Assembly: GCF_014897985.1 (NCBI RefSeq)
Contig: NZ_JABUZA010000012.1
Span: forward strand, 1-64,000
From: Halomonas colorata
GTDB lineage: Bacteria > Pseudomonadota > Gammaproteobacteria > Pseudomonadales > Halomonadaceae
DNA length: 64,000 nucleotides
Reading direction: 5' to 3'
The notes beneath the pieces are model-generated. The model did no database searches. It was not told where the DNA came from and worked only from the letters and a program-made list of their open reading frames with translations. Shown one piece after another: positions 21,589 through 30,683 of this stretch (its first letter is position 1; every line of letters starts with the position of its first letter). A program made the position numbers and the translations under genes.

Positions 21589-22710
21589 ATGAACATTGGC
21601 GTTCTAGGCGCAGGCCAGCTAGGCCGCATGCTGGCGCTCGCCGGTTATCCGCTGGGCAACCGGTTTACCTTTTTAGATACCACGGGTAATCCCAGCGCTG
21701 GCATTGGCGAGGTTATCGTTGATCCAGATAATCAGCATTTGGCGGAGTTTCTCGCCAAGGTGGACGTGGTCACCTATGAATTCGAGCATCTGCCGGTGTC
21801 GCTTGTGCAGGAGATCGAAAAACATAAGCCGGTTTATCCCAGCAGCCGGGCGATCGAGGTTTGCCAAAACCGGGTTGAAGAGAAAGCCCTGTTTGATCGT
21901 TTAAATATTCCGACACCGGCTTATCGCGTCGTTGAAAGTGCCGAGCAGCTTGAAGCGGCCGCCCGGGAGCTTGGCTGCCCGGTGGTAGCAAAATCCGTCA
22001 CTGAAGGTTACGACGGTAAAGGCCAGGCGGTGTTAAAAGCCCCTGAAGAGGCGGCTGAGGCGTGGCAGAGCATCGGCCATGCGCAGCTGATCGTTGAAGC
22101 GTTTGTCGATTTTGTCCGTGAAGTGTCGATGATTGCCGTGCGCGGCCGCGATGGCGAAGCGGTTTTCTACCCCATGGCGGAAAACCAGCACGTGGGCGGC
22201 ATTCTGCGCTACTCGGTGGCGCCGCTGCCGGATCTGGACGTTCAGGTTCAGCAAACCGCGGATACGTATATTCGCACCTTGCTGGACGAGCTGGATTACG
22301 TGGGCGTGCTGGCGCTTGAGCTGTTTCAGACCCGCGATGGCAGCCTGCTGGCCAACGAGATGGCGCCGCGAGTGCATAACTCCGGCCACTGGACAATGGA
22401 TGGCGCGGTCACTAGCCAGTTTGAGAACCACCTTCGTGCGATTCAGGGATTGCCGCTGGGCAGCACCATGGCCATTGCGCCCACCTGCATGGTCAATGTG
22501 ATCGGCCAGGAAGGCGATAACGTGGCCATGCTCAAGCTTGCCAATACCCACCTGCATCGTTACGACAAAGCCGAGCGAGCAGGGCGCAAGCTAGCCCATG
22601 TGAACGTGGTGGCGACTACCCATACAGAGCTTCTGGAAAAGGTTCGCGCCTGCCAGGCATTACTGCCAGATGCTCCGCCGGTTGAGTGGAGTTTTGAGTC
22701 GTCGCTGTAA
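21589..22710 (+). CDS. purK: N5-carboxyaminoimidazole ribonucleotide synthase
   Basis: PurK uses ATP and bicarbonate to carboxylate AIR to N5-CAIR, the substrate of PurE. The 373-residue ATP-grasp protein starts MNIGVLGAGQLGRMLALAGYPLG, a dinucleotide-fold-like N-terminus, and contains the ATP-grasp features KSVTEGYDGKGQ and LALELFQTRDG...ANEMAPRVHNSGHW. It is the second gene of the purEK operon, with an AAGGAGA site before its ATG. Confidence 0.97.
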   Translation: MNIGVLGAGQLGRMLALAGYPLGNRFTFLDTTGNPSAGIGEVIVDPDNQHLAEFLAKVDVVTYEFEHLPVSLVQEIEKHKPVYPSSRAIEVCQNRVEEKALFDRLNIPTPAYRVVESAEQLEAAARELGCPVVAKSVTEGYDGKGQAVLKAPEEAAEAWQSIGHAQLIVEAFVDFVREVSMIAVRGRDGEAVFYPMAENQHVGGILRYSVAPLPDLDVQVQQTADTYIRTLLDELDYVGVLALELFQTRDGSLLANEMAPRVHNSGHWTMDGAVTSQFENHLRAIQGLPLGSTMAIAPTCMVNVIGQEGDNVAMLKLANTHLHRYDKAERAGRKLAHVNVVATTHTELLEKVRACQALLPDAPPVEWSFESSL

Positions 22711-22859
22711 CGCCAGCAGCGTACGAGAAAACGTTCTTGTTTTTGCACGCCAGGGGCTAGCGCAGAGGGTTGGTATCCTTAAAGTATTCCAACTATTGAT
22801 TTAATAAATATGCATATCTGCCGATTATATAAAATAAGATTAATAATCAGGATGTCAGT

Positions 22860-24467
22860 ATGCCGCCTCTTGCAAGGATGAACGCCAAGCTGTTCAGGTT
22901 TGGCGGCCATCCGTACGCTCATCAAAAAGCGGCTTGCCGTTTACAGGTAGAGAAAGTCTGCCTGCTCTATGAAAAGCTATGGCAGCCAGTGCTAACTAGC
23001 ATATTTGCAGGTGGCCTGCTGGTAGCGGCGCTGTGGACAATCGTCAGCGCGCTATTATTGATGGGCTGGTTGGCTGCCTTAATACTGGTTTCGATATTAC
23101 GTTTGAGGTTGGCTTATCGATATCATCATGCGTCGGCTAATAATCAAAAAAATCCCGATTGGTTGCTGTGGTTTTCTCAGAGCGCTTTTCTAGCTGGCTG
23201 TGTGTGGGGGGCTGCCTCGATTCTGTTTTTTAGCCCAGAGTACGCCAAACAAACGACTATTCTCACTATCGTGATGGCGGGCATTGCCGCTGGTGGTGTG
23301 ACACCACTGTCGTCGGTATGGTGGGTGGCTATACTTTTTGTGATGCCAATCTTGCTGCCATTACCCATTCAGTTCTTGCTTTATGGCGGGCAACTTTCAT
23401 CACAAATGTGCTTGCTGGTGCTGCTTTTCATGGGCCTGATACTGGTCACCAGCCGTAGGCTTAGCCACATTATCCACGACAACATCGCACTACGTGTGGA
23501 GATGGCCTCTAGAGAAGCCCTGCTTCAAGAGAGCGAAGATCGTTATCAATCTATTTATTTACACTCCCCGCTGGGGGTTCTGCACTTTGATTCGCAAGGC
23601 GTGATTACCAACTGCAATGACAAGCTGCTGGAAATATTGGGTGGTACACGCGATCAATTGCTTGGGTACTGCATGCTGGATCACCGTGCAGATCAGAAGG
23701 TAGCAACAGCGGTGGCTGATGCTCTGGAAAAAGGCACGGGGTATTACGAGGGTACCTTTTACCTACCCCGCCATGACCAGGGAACGCCGCTGCGATCGTT
23801 TTTCAACGCGGTGCGTACGGCAAGTGATCATAAGATCGGCGGTATTGCGATTATTGAAGATTTCACCGAGCAAAAGCGCTCTGAAGCGATAATTTATCGA
23901 CAGGCTTATTACGATGCGTTGACGGATCTTCCTAATCGCCGACTGTTTATTGATAGCTTGAACCGCTTGAGCGATGAAAAATTGCTCAAAACCGGACTTA
24001 TCGTGTTTTTGGATATGGATCGTTTCAAGCTTATTAACGATAGCTTGGGGCATGCTGCGGGGGATGACTTGTTAATACAGGTGGCTCGCCGCTTGGAGCA
24101 GTGCAAAGGTGAAACGGGGATGGCCGCACGTTTGAGTGGTGATGAATTTGTACTGCTAGCATTGTTCGAGACAGCCAATAGCTCAATAGCCGAACAGCAG
24201 GTTCAGGATTTTATGCAGCGGTTAGAGCAGATCCTTGCAGGCGCCTACCGCTTGGAAAACCGTTGGCTGAAAGTAACGCCCAGCATAGGCTACACCTGCT
24301 TTGAAACAGAGCATTGCGATGCTCCTGAAATGTTAAAGCAGGCAGATATTGCCATGTATCAAGCCAAAGCCGAGGGGCGCAATCAGATGAAACGCTACCA
24401 GCCGTGGATGCGTAAGGCCGTTAAGGAAAACTTTACGCAGCCCGGCTCTTCTCAGCAAGACGTTTAA
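22860..24467 (+). CDS. Membrane PAS-GGDEF protein, probable diguanylate cyclase
   Basis: The 535-residue protein makes c-di-GMP from GTP if active. About residues 40-205 hold several membrane segments, then a PAS domain (about 230-345, LHFDSQGVITNCNDKLLEILG) and a GGDEF domain (about 355-525). The active loop is SGDEF (426-430), with serine for the first glycine, a change tolerated in active enzymes. The usual RxxD inhibitory site upstream of the loop is absent, so product inhibition at that site is not expected. There is no EAL domain. AGGA precedes the ATG by seven bases. The gene ends in a four-base overlap with the convergent TraX-like gene. Confidence 0.85.
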   Translation: MPPLARMNAKLFRFGGHPYAHQKAACRLQVEKVCLLYEKLWQPVLTSIFAGGLLVAALWTIVSALLLMGWLAALILVSILRLRLAYRYHHASANNQKNPDWLLWFSQSAFLAGCVWGAASILFFSPEYAKQTTILTIVMAGIAAGGVTPLSSVWWVAILFVMPILLPLPIQFLLYGGQLSSQMCLLVLLFMGLILVTSRRLSHIIHDNIALRVEMASREALLQESEDRYQSIYLHSPLGVLHFDSQGVITNCNDKLLEILGGTRDQLLGYCMLDHRADQKVATAVADALEKGTGYYEGTFYLPRHDQGTPLRSFFNAVRTASDHKIGGIAIIEDFTEQKRSEAIIYRQAYYDALTDLPNRRLFIDSLNRLSDEKLLKTGLIVFLDMDRFKLINDSLGHAAGDDLLIQVARRLEQCKGETGMAARLSGDEFVLLALFETANSSIAEQQVQDFMQRLEQILAGAYRLENRWLKVTPSIGYTCFETEHCDAPEMLKQADIAMYQAKAEGRNQMKRYQPWMRKAVKENFTQPGSSQQDV

Positions 24468-25249
24468 ATGGCGAGTTGACCGCTGACAAGCAGCCACAGC
24501 GCTATTAAGGCAAAGTGCCCGGGATACCAGGCCAACCAAAGCCTACGCGGCATGGCAAGCTGTACGGGGGCGACTCGCCGGGCAGCGCCTGAGGCGAGTA
24601 TCAGCACAACCAAGCAGGTAGCTATCGTGAAGGATTTAGCCATGTCCGAGGCGTTCATCTGACCGGCGATCCAGAGTACCGGAAATGCCGCGAGGCCTGC
24701 CCATAAGCGTGATTGAAAATGAGACCCTGCCTGACTTAGCGCATGCATGGCAAACATGAGCAGAGGAATCAACAGCAGGCCGTTGTGACCATACTCCACC
24801 CAGAAGCCCAGCAGATACCAAAGCGTAACGCCTACCGCCGCACCTAGCAGAAGCCAGCCAAACCCCAGGGTTTGCTGTTGGTAATGCTGCCAGCCCTGAC
24901 GTACCAGCGTACCCAGAGCCAGGCCACTTGCCAGGGTAAAACACACGTTAAGAATCAGCGCATCAGAGGCGCGCGGCATCAGCATGTAGGGCACTTGTGC
25001 TACCAGGCCGATAATTAGAATACGCCGCGAGTAGCGTAAGGGATTACGCGTATTGAACAACCCATGCCAAGCCACCATGGCGGCAAATAGCGGAAAAGCG
25101 ATTCGACCGATGGAAGAACCTGCCCAGCTTAAATCCCAAGGAAGTACGTAGCGGGTAAGATGATCCACCGTCATGGTGATCAACGCGAGCCACTGGCCCC
25201 AGCCCGTCCAATGGGAAGAGGGTCGTAACGGTGACGATGCATTAACCAT
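24464..25249 (-). CDS. TraX-like polytopic membrane protein
   Basis: The 261-residue protein has about eight membrane segments and the TraX-family pattern: a first segment leading to MTVDHLTRYVL, then SIGRIAFPLFAAMVAWHG. F-plasmid TraX acetylates pilin; chromosomal relatives are widespread and mostly uncharacterised, so an acyltransferase-type role is only a family inference. No conjugation genes adjoin. It converges on the GGDEF gene and overlaps it by four bases. The ATG is preceded by GGGAGG (minus strand). Confidence 0.75.
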   Translation of the reverse strand: MVNASSPLRPSSHWTGWGQWLALITMTVDHLTRYVLPWDLSWAGSSIGRIAFPLFAAMVAWHGLFNTRNPLRYSRRILIIGLVAQVPYMLMPRASDALILNVCFTLASGLALGTLVRQGWQHYQQQTLGFGWLLLGAAVGVTLWYLLGFWVEYGHNGLLLIPLLMFAMHALSQAGSHFQSRLWAGLAAFPVLWIAGQMNASDMAKSFTIATCLVVLILASGAARRVAPVQLAMPRRLWLAWYPGHFALIALWLLVSGQLAI

Positions 25250-25453
25250 AAAACCTCCCTGTCGGTCACTAGCTTGCTTTGAGAGACTGATAGTAGCACG
25301 GCTAGTTCACTGAATTTACTCATCTTGGTAGCAATTCGAGGAAGCGCTGTATGTAAGCCAAGGTTTAAAGATAAAAAAATGCCCGGAACGGCGTCATGGG
25401 GCAGCAGTAGAAAAGAGGCGAGGAAATAGTATGGAAGAGGCTAAGCAGGGGCT

Positions 25454-25477
25454 TCTCCCCGGCATAAACCGGGGAGA
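25454..25477 (-). terminator. Hairpin after the amino acid binding-protein gene
   Basis: CTCCCCGG (25455-25462) pairs with CCGGGGAG (25469-25476), with one further pair outside, only ten bases past the stop of the binding-protein gene. There is no good T-run, so it may stabilise the 3' end rather than terminate. The rest of 25250-25485 shows nothing I can name. Confidence 0.45.
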
Positions 25478-25485
25478 CGAGACGA

Positions 25486-26256
25486 TTACTCTTCGCCGAA
25501 GTAGCGGGCGTGGATTTCGTCGTAGGTGCCATCTTCTTTCAGAGTGGCGAGCGCTTCGTTGAATTTCTCGGCAAGCGCTTCGTCACGCTGGCGGAAGGCG
25601 ATACCAAAACCGTCGCCAAAGTACTCTTTAGGCTCGGAGATTTTCTCGCCCACGATGGTGTAGTCGCCATCTTCGTTCTCAACCAGAGTGGACTGGCCGA
25701 TCGGGAAGTCGAGGAAGACGATATCCAGACGCTGAGCGTCCATATCCAGCACCATATCATCGGCAGTAGAGTAGCGGCTGATATCGGCGACACTGCTGTA
25801 GTTGTCGGTGACGTAGTTGTCCTGAAGCGTACCGCGCTGAACGCCGATGGTCAGGCCTTCAAGGGTCTTTTCGTTGGCTTCATCGATATCCAGGTCGCTT
25901 GCCGCAAACCAGGCTGACGGCATGGTGATGTAGGGCTCTGAGAACAGCACCTGCTGGCGACGCTCATCGTTAATCGTCATGGACGACATGACCGCATCAT
26001 AGTTACGTGACAGAAGACCCGGAATAATGCCGTCCCATTCCTGCTCGACCCATTCACAGGTAACGCCGATTTCTTCACACATGGCGTTACCCAGGTCAAT
26101 ATCAAAACCGGTTAGGTCGCCTTCAGCAGTGCGGTATTCCATCGGAACGTAAGGAACATCAACGCCGATGCGCACGTGGTCATAGTCGCGTGCCTGTGCA
26201 GAAGAGGCCGCAGCCACCGCCAAGCCGATCAAGGAAACCGATAGCAGTTTTTTCAT
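25486..26256 (-). CDS. Periplasmic binding protein of a basic amino acid ABC transporter (HisJ/ArgT/AotJ type)
   Basis: This protein captures the substrate in the periplasm for the permease pair and ATPase coded upstream. The frame opens at 26289, but ATG 26254-26256 has GGAG seven bases before it and starts a clean signal peptide (MKKLLSVSLIGLAVAAASSAQA). The mature part shows the family-3 binding-protein features VPYVPMEYRTAEGDLTGFDIDLGNAMCEEIG and the paired Cys at the EEIGVTCEWV segment. Arginine, ornithine, lysine or histidine is the likely ligand; the neighbouring astE gene favours arginine. It is the last gene of the cluster, 132 bases after the permease gene, with room for a separate promoter. 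Confidence 0.9.
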   Translation of the reverse strand: MKKLLSVSLIGLAVAAASSAQARDYDHVRIGVDVPYVPMEYRTAEGDLTGFDIDLGNAMCEEIGVTCEWVEQEWDGIIPGLLSRNYDAVMSSMTINDERRQQVLFSEPYITMPSAWFAASDLDIDEANEKTLEGLTIGVQRGTLQDNYVTDNYSSVADISRYSTADDMVLDMDAQRLDIVFLDFPIGQSTLVENEDGDYTIVGEKISEPKEYFGDGFGIAFRQRDEALAEKFNEALATLKEDGTYDEIHARYFGEE

Positions 26257-26278
26257 TATTAAGCTCCGTTGTAAAACA

Positions 26279-26352
26279 GGTTCACACAAGGTGATCCTCT
26301 TTAACGTAACCCAGGTTGAGGTTGGCGAAAAGAGAAATACGCTATGTGAACC
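26279..26352. promoter_or_regulatory. Spaced inverted repeat between permease and binding-protein genes
   Basis: GGTTCACA (26279-26286) and TGTGAACC (26345-26352) are exact inverted copies about 58 bases apart in the gap upstream of the binding-protein gene. They could form the base of an mRNA stem that protects the binding-protein message, as known for other transporter operons, or be a protein site. This is weak evidence. Confidence 0.3.
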
Positions 26353-26388
26353 AACGTTTGTTTGACGCTTACTATTAAGCCTAATCGA

Positions 26389-27120
26389 TCAAAGGGTTTG
26401 CGGCTTAAGGTGAGCCAGCAATTTCTTTTCCAGAAAACGGAAGAAGAATAGGATGGCAAACGTAAGACAAAGATAAATCAACGCCACGAACAGAAATGGC
26501 TCAAACGGTGTATAGAACCGTGAGTAGACATAGCGGGCCGCACCGGTCAGATCCATCAGGGTGACTACGCTGGCAATGGCGCTGGCATGTAGCATGAAAA
26601 TTACTTCATTGCCGTAAGCGGGCAGGGCACGGCGAAAGGCGCTGGGGATAATAATACGCCGCATCATTAGCCCCTGAGACATACCGTAAGCACGCGCTGC
26701 TTCGATTTCGCCCTTGGACGTTGCCTTGATGGCACCCCGGAAAATCTCGGTCGTGTAGGCGGCGGTATTAAGCGTAAAGGCGATCAGCGCGGGATAGAAC
26801 GCCTCGCGGAAAATCGGCCAGAAAAAGCTTTCCTGAATACCGTCAAAAAACACCACGCCGTAGTAAATAATGTACAGCTGGATCAGCAGCGGCGTGCCGC
26901 GAAACACGTAGGTGTACACATACACCGGCAGGCTGATCCATTTACGCCGCGAGCTGCGCATGATGGCAAGCGGCACCGCCAGTGCCAGCCCGATCACTAA
27001 CGACAGGAACACCAGCTGTGAGGTGGTCACAAGCCCTGTCCAGTAATAGCCCAGTGTGGTCGGCGTGAAAATCAGATTGCCGGATAAAAGATCGTTGAAC
27101 CAAGCGGAAATATCTGGCAT
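26389..27120 (-). CDS. Basic amino acid ABC transporter permease (HisM/AotM type)
   Basis: This inner-membrane permease pairs with the one coded just upstream. The frame opens at 27192, but ATG 27118-27120 (MPDISAWFNDLL) has GGGGAG seven bases before it and lies one base after the neighbouring stop. The 243-residue product has about five membrane segments and the coupling EAA-type loop EIEAARAYGMSQGLMMRRIIIP, which contacts the ATPase. Length and order match HisM/AotM. Confidence 0.9.
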   Translation of the reverse strand: MPDISAWFNDLLSGNLIFTPTTLGYYWTGLVTTSQLVFLSLVIGLALAVPLAIMRSSRRKWISLPVYVYTYVFRGTPLLIQLYIIYYGVVFFDGIQESFFWPIFREAFYPALIAFTLNTAAYTTEIFRGAIKATSKGEIEAARAYGMSQGLMMRRIIIPSAFRRALPAYGNEVIFMLHASAIASVVTLMDLTGAARYVYSRFYTPFEPFLFVALIYLCLTFAILFFFRFLEKKLLAHLKPQTL

Positions 27121-27121
27121 T

Positions 27122-27823
27122 TCAATGCTCCCCGAAGCCGATGTCGTAGCGCTTTTGTAACCGGGCAAAAATCCACTCGGAGACGCTGGCAATCAACAGG
27201 TAGGCAACCGCTACAGGAATTAAAAACACAAACGGCTCGTGGGTGGCGCGAGAGGCTTCTGCTGCCACGCGAACCATATCGGTCAGGCCGATCACCGACA
27301 CAAGCGCGGTGGTTTTCAGCAGGACCATCCAGTTGTTGGAAAGCCCAGGCAGGGCATGACGCATCATCTGCGGAAACCGAATGCGTCGAAAAACTAGGCC
27401 GCTGCTCATGCCGTAGGCTTTACCTGCTTCTATCTGGCCGTTATCCACGGCCATGAAGGCGCCACGGAAGGTTTCTCCCATATAAGCACCGAAAATAAAC
27501 CCGATGGTCAGCACGCCTGCGGCGAAGGCGTTGAAATTGATATAAAGATCAATCTCAAAATCGTAATAAAGAATGTCGCTAATGGCGTTAACGCCTATCT
27601 GGCCGCCGTAAAACAGCAGCATCATCAGCACAAGGTCAGGCACACCACGAATGAGCGTGGTGTAGAGCGTGGCCGTGCGATGTAAAAACCAGTTACGCGA
27701 CATCTTGGCTGTGGCGGTCAACAAGCCTAGCGCAACGGCTAACAGAAGCGATAAAACGGCTAGTTGGACGGTAACCCCAGCGCCTTCGATCAAACGCGGG
27801 CCGTACCCTTGCAAATCCAGCAT
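27122..27823 (-). CDS. Basic amino acid ABC transporter permease (HisQ/AotQ type)
   Basis: The 233-residue protein is the partner of the permease at 26389-27120. It has about five membrane segments, the sequence FLHRTATLYTTLIRGVPDLVLMMLLFYGG typical of polar amino acid permeases, and the EAA-type loop QIEAGKAYGMSSGLVFRRIRFP. It follows the ATPase gene after 14 bases and precedes the second permease by one base, so it is in the same transcript. Confidence 0.9.
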   Translation of the reverse strand: MLDLQGYGPRLIEGAGVTVQLAVLSLLLAVALGLLTATAKMSRNWFLHRTATLYTTLIRGVPDLVLMMLLFYGGQIGVNAISDILYYDFEIDLYINFNAFAAGVLTIGFIFGAYMGETFRGAFMAVDNGQIEAGKAYGMSSGLVFRRIRFPQMMRHALPGLSNNWMVLLKTTALVSVIGLTDMVRVAAEASRATHEPFVFLIPVAVAYLLIASVSEWIFARLQKRYDIGFGEH

Positions 27824-27837
27824 GGTCGCCTCGCAGA

Positions 27838-28608
27838 TCAGTAGTGGGGGGTAAGAAACTGTTTAAGCCGAGACGACTGCGGGTTGCCCAATACCTCATC
27901 AGGCTTACCGGCCTCTTCCACCAGCCCTTGATGAAGGTAGATCACTTGGCTTGAAACGTCCCGGGCAAAGCTCATCTCGTGGGTGACCACCACCATGGTG
28001 CGCCCTTCATTGGCCAGATCGCGCATGACTTTCAGCACGTCGCCGACCAATTCAGGGTCAAGCGCAGAGGTCGGTTCATCAAACAGCATGACTTCTGGAT
28101 TCATGGCCAGCGCCCGGGCTATCGCGCCGCGCTGCTGTTGGCCGCCCGACATTTGTACAGGGTAGGCATTGGCGCGAGCGGTTAATCCCACACGTTCAAG
28201 CAAGGCGTTGGCTTGTTCGATGGCTTCTTTCTTGGGGATGCCTAGTACATGAACCGGTGCTTCGATAATGTTTTCAAGCAGCGTCATATGCGCCCACAGA
28301 TTGAAGTTCTGAAACACCATCGAAAGCTTGGCGCGCATTTGCACGACCTGCTTCCAATCGGCGGGTTCACGCCCATGCCGGGTTTGCTTAAAGCGGATTG
28401 GGTCGCCGTGAAGGATAATCTCGCCTTCATCGGGTTGCTCGAGCAGGTTCATGCAACGCAAAAAGGTACTCTTGCCTGACCCTGAAGCGCCAATCAGCGT
28501 GATCACATCACCTTTTTGAGCTTCAAGTGAGAGGCCTTTTAAAACTTCTGTATCGCCGAAGCGCTTTTTAATATTACGCACTTCCAGGGGAGTAGCGGCC
28601 ATAAACAT
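27838..28608 (-). CDS. Basic amino acid ABC transporter ATPase (HisP/AotP type)
   Basis: The 256-residue ATPase powers the transporter. It has Walker A GASGSGKST, the Q-loop region (VFQNFNLWAH), signature MSGGQQQR, Walker B VMLFDEPTSALD and the switch histidine in VVTHEMSFA. The insertion RFKQTRHGREPADWKQVVQ before the Q-loop is typical of HisP-like proteins. It is the first gene of the four-gene cluster (ATPase, permease, permease, binding protein). The start could be ATG 28606-28608 or the second methionine two codons on. Confidence 0.93.
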   Translation of the reverse strand: MFMAATPLEVRNIKKRFGDTEVLKGLSLEAQKGDVITLIGASGSGKSTFLRCMNLLEQPDEGEIILHGDPIRFKQTRHGREPADWKQVVQMRAKLSMVFQNFNLWAHMTLLENIIEAPVHVLGIPKKEAIEQANALLERVGLTARANAYPVQMSGGQQQRGAIARALAMNPEVMLFDEPTSALDPELVGDVLKVMRDLANEGRTMVVVTHEMSFARDVSSQVIYLHQGLVEEAGKPDEVLGNPQSSRLKQFLTPHY

Positions 28609-28827
28609 AGGCTCCAGTACAAAGTCGCCGCGGTAGCAACACGTTTATTTTGCGTATGTTGTCGAATGCGGCTGGCGCGAAAAAAGTGGCGATTCTATCA
28701 GGCCCAGCAGAAATTGCGTGCTTTCCTTATACGATAAATGTAGGAAGTCTGCCGCAAGTTATCCGCATTATGGCTTTGATTCGCCCCTAGGTTGTTGTTA
28801 TTAAATAACTATTGATGATTTTGCCGC

Positions 28828-29814
28828 CTAATTTACTGTTTGGGACGGTGATACTAAAAGCGCCGCCCGAGCGCCGATAGCGACATTAGCATTAGGGAAC
28901 ACCACGTAAAGTGGTGTGTCACCCACGATGAAATCGCCCGCTACGCTATCCCACGCCAGGCGGGTCCCCGGCTCAAAGCAGCTGAAATTGGGCGTGTCGC
29001 TTGCAAAGTAAAGAGTAAAGTCTTCCGCCTGACGCATAAGTTCATGCTGGACCTGGAAAAACGTCATCTTGTTCGGAACCTGCCGTGGGGGCGTTTGACC
29101 TTGACTTAGTGCGGTTAACAGCGCCTGCATGGGCGCAAGCGGTGCCATATCATTTTGCCCGAAAGGCGCTACCCGGCCCAGCTCAAAGGTAAACGCCTGC
29201 GCTTGATGATAGTGCTTGCTGTAGTGAGAAAATGTCCAGCTTGTCTGATGTTGATGAAGTACCGCCTGCATGCCAGCTGCGGCAAGCCAATGCCATTGAT
29301 CGGCCGTAGTGGCTGTTTTTGAAAATGGTTCTACGACAAAACGTGGAAAAAGGCTGTCACGAATCGCGGTATGCAAATCGTAATGCAGTTTGGGACGTTG
29401 GGCGTGGTCTGTATAAAACCTATCCACGGCGGCCATTAGTTCGCGGGCACGGTCAGGTTCTACACCGCTGTCGCTTAAATCGCGGTTAAAGAGCCGGTTA
29501 AGATTGGTTTCGATAAAGCGCTGCTGGACACGTAATGCAGGAATGTTGCCCAGAATTACCAGTACTGGCGCTCCAAGCGTGATACTTCCAGCTTCCAAAG
29601 CGCTCAGCCAAGCACCTATCAGCTCGACTGGGGCCGTTTCATTGCCGTGAATGGCGGCTGAAAAAATACAGCAGTGGGCATCGGGTTGAGGCGTCTTCGG
29701 GGTAAGCTCCATCACCCCAGGGGCGTGAAACGTATAAGAGCCACTGGCAAATCGGCCGCTTCGCCGTGTGGGCAGACGGTCATCCAGGGTCCAGTCAAGC
29801 CAGTGCTCCAGCAT
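28828..29814 (-). CDS. astE: Succinylglutamate desuccinylase
   Basis: AstE splits N-succinylglutamate into succinate and glutamate, the last step of the arginine succinyltransferase pathway. The open frame extends to a TTG at 29880, but ATG 29812-29814 has GAGG six bases before it and gives MLEHWLDWTL, which aligns with the start of E. coli AstE. The product is then 328 residues. Zinc ligands are visible: HGNE (H56, E59) and LHYDLH (H148), with the later LELGR and FGQND motifs. astA, astB, astC and astD are not in the window, but the basic amino acid transporter follows on the same strand, so uptake and catabolism of arginine are probably linked. Confidence 0.9.
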   Translation of the reverse strand: MLEHWLDWTLDDRLPTRRSGRFASGSYTFHAPGVMELTPKTPQPDAHCCIFSAAIHGNETAPVELIGAWLSALEAGSITLGAPVLVILGNIPALRVQQRFIETNLNRLFNRDLSDSGVEPDRARELMAAVDRFYTDHAQRPKLHYDLHTAIRDSLFPRFVVEPFSKTATTADQWHWLAAAGMQAVLHQHQTSWTFSHYSKHYHQAQAFTFELGRVAPFGQNDMAPLAPMQALLTALSQGQTPPRQVPNKMTFFQVQHELMRQAEDFTLYFASDTPNFSCFEPGTRLAWDSVAGDFIVGDTPLYVVFPNANVAIGARAALLVSPSQTVN

Positions 29815-29936
29815 CATCAGCCTCATGTTATTAGTTAAAAATTCACTTGTCATGTTTAACATGCTCAAGAGTGGGAGCAAGTATTGGCGTCGTGGTTATG
29901 AAAATGGCGGGTGCCCTCGTGTAAGACGATAACCTA

Positions 29937-29962
29937 AAACGCTCGCCAAAAGGCGAGCGTTT
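29937..29962 (-). terminator. Terminator hairpin after the hemerythrin-like gene
   Basis: AAACGCTCGCC (29937-29947) pairs with GGCGAGCGTTT (29952-29962) around AAAA. On the minus strand it is followed by a short T-run, so it ends the hemerythrin-like transcript before astE. Confidence 0.75.
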
Positions 29963-29993
29963 AACAAGGGCGGGGCTAACTTCTCTGTAAAGC

Positions 29994-30434
29994 TTAGGCT
30001 TGACGCAGACGCTGCATTTCTTCTTCGTACTCACCGGCAAGCGAGGTTTTTTGTGGCGCTTTCAGGCCACGACCTGCCAGTTGGAAGACTTCCTGCTCTT
30101 CTTCATCCAGATGGTGAGTGACCAGATGCTGTAGCTGCTTGGCATAGGTCAGCCAGCTTGACGCGCTATAGTCGGTGCTATCTAACTGCTCAAGAAGCTC
30201 GTCAATTTCATGGTGCTCGGCGACGCTGTGGCGGGCTTTTTCCTGGGTTAAGTCCAATTCCATTAACGGAATATAAAACGCGCGTTCTTCAGCGATAGCA
30301 TGATGCTGTAGCTCATGCTTAACCTGCTGATAAAGCGTATCGCGCTCTTCACTGTCACCGTGAGTGTTGACTAAGCGTTCCATCAGGTCACGCTGTAGAT
30401 CATGATCTTTGCGTAGCGCTTCAAATATAGTCAT
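29994..30434 (-). CDS. Hemerythrin-like (HHE) domain protein
   Basis: The 146-residue four-helix protein probably binds a di-iron centre and senses or handles oxygen or nitric oxide. Candidate ligands appear in order: KDHD near the start, HELQHHAIAEE, AEHHEIDELL and THHLDEEEQEVF. The frame opens at 30464, but ATG 30432-30434 (MTIFEALRKDHD) has AAGGA upstream and fits the family. A terminator isolates it from astE. No cofactor-repair genes adjoin. Confidence 0.85.
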   Translation of the reverse strand: MTIFEALRKDHDLQRDLMERLVNTHGDSEERDTLYQQVKHELQHHAIAEERAFYIPLMELDLTQEKARHSVAEHHEIDELLEQLDSTDYSASSWLTYAKQLQHLVTHHLDEEEQEVFQLAGRGLKAPQKTSLAGEYEEEMQRLRQA

Positions 30435-30465
30435 TTGACGGGGTCCTTGTCGTTCGCGGCACAAT

Positions 30466-30506
30466 CATTTGTTAAAAACTCATTTGTTAAATTCAACTGT
30501 TAAAAG
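30466..30506. repeat. Degenerate 15-bp tandem repeat upstream of the hemerythrin-like gene
   Basis: CATTTGTTAAAAACT (30466-30480), CATTTGTTAAATTCA (30481-30495) and a partial ACTGTTAAAAG (30496-30506) follow each other about 30 bases upstream of the start codon at 30434. The unit differs from the GTCTTAAGTAC arrays, but the position is alike. Confidence 0.6.
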
Positions 30507-30683
30507 CTAGTCACCGCGGTGTATCTGCGCAAGGTAAAAGCCGTGGAGAAAACCGAAAGTAGCCGATGAAAACATTCGCTTTTGCTTATAGCGCGCTAGG
30601 CTATGGTGTAGTCATTCCCCTGTGGGATGCCATTAACGCAGCTAAAACCTGGTTGTTAAAAACACAGTTCAAAGGAGTAAGCA

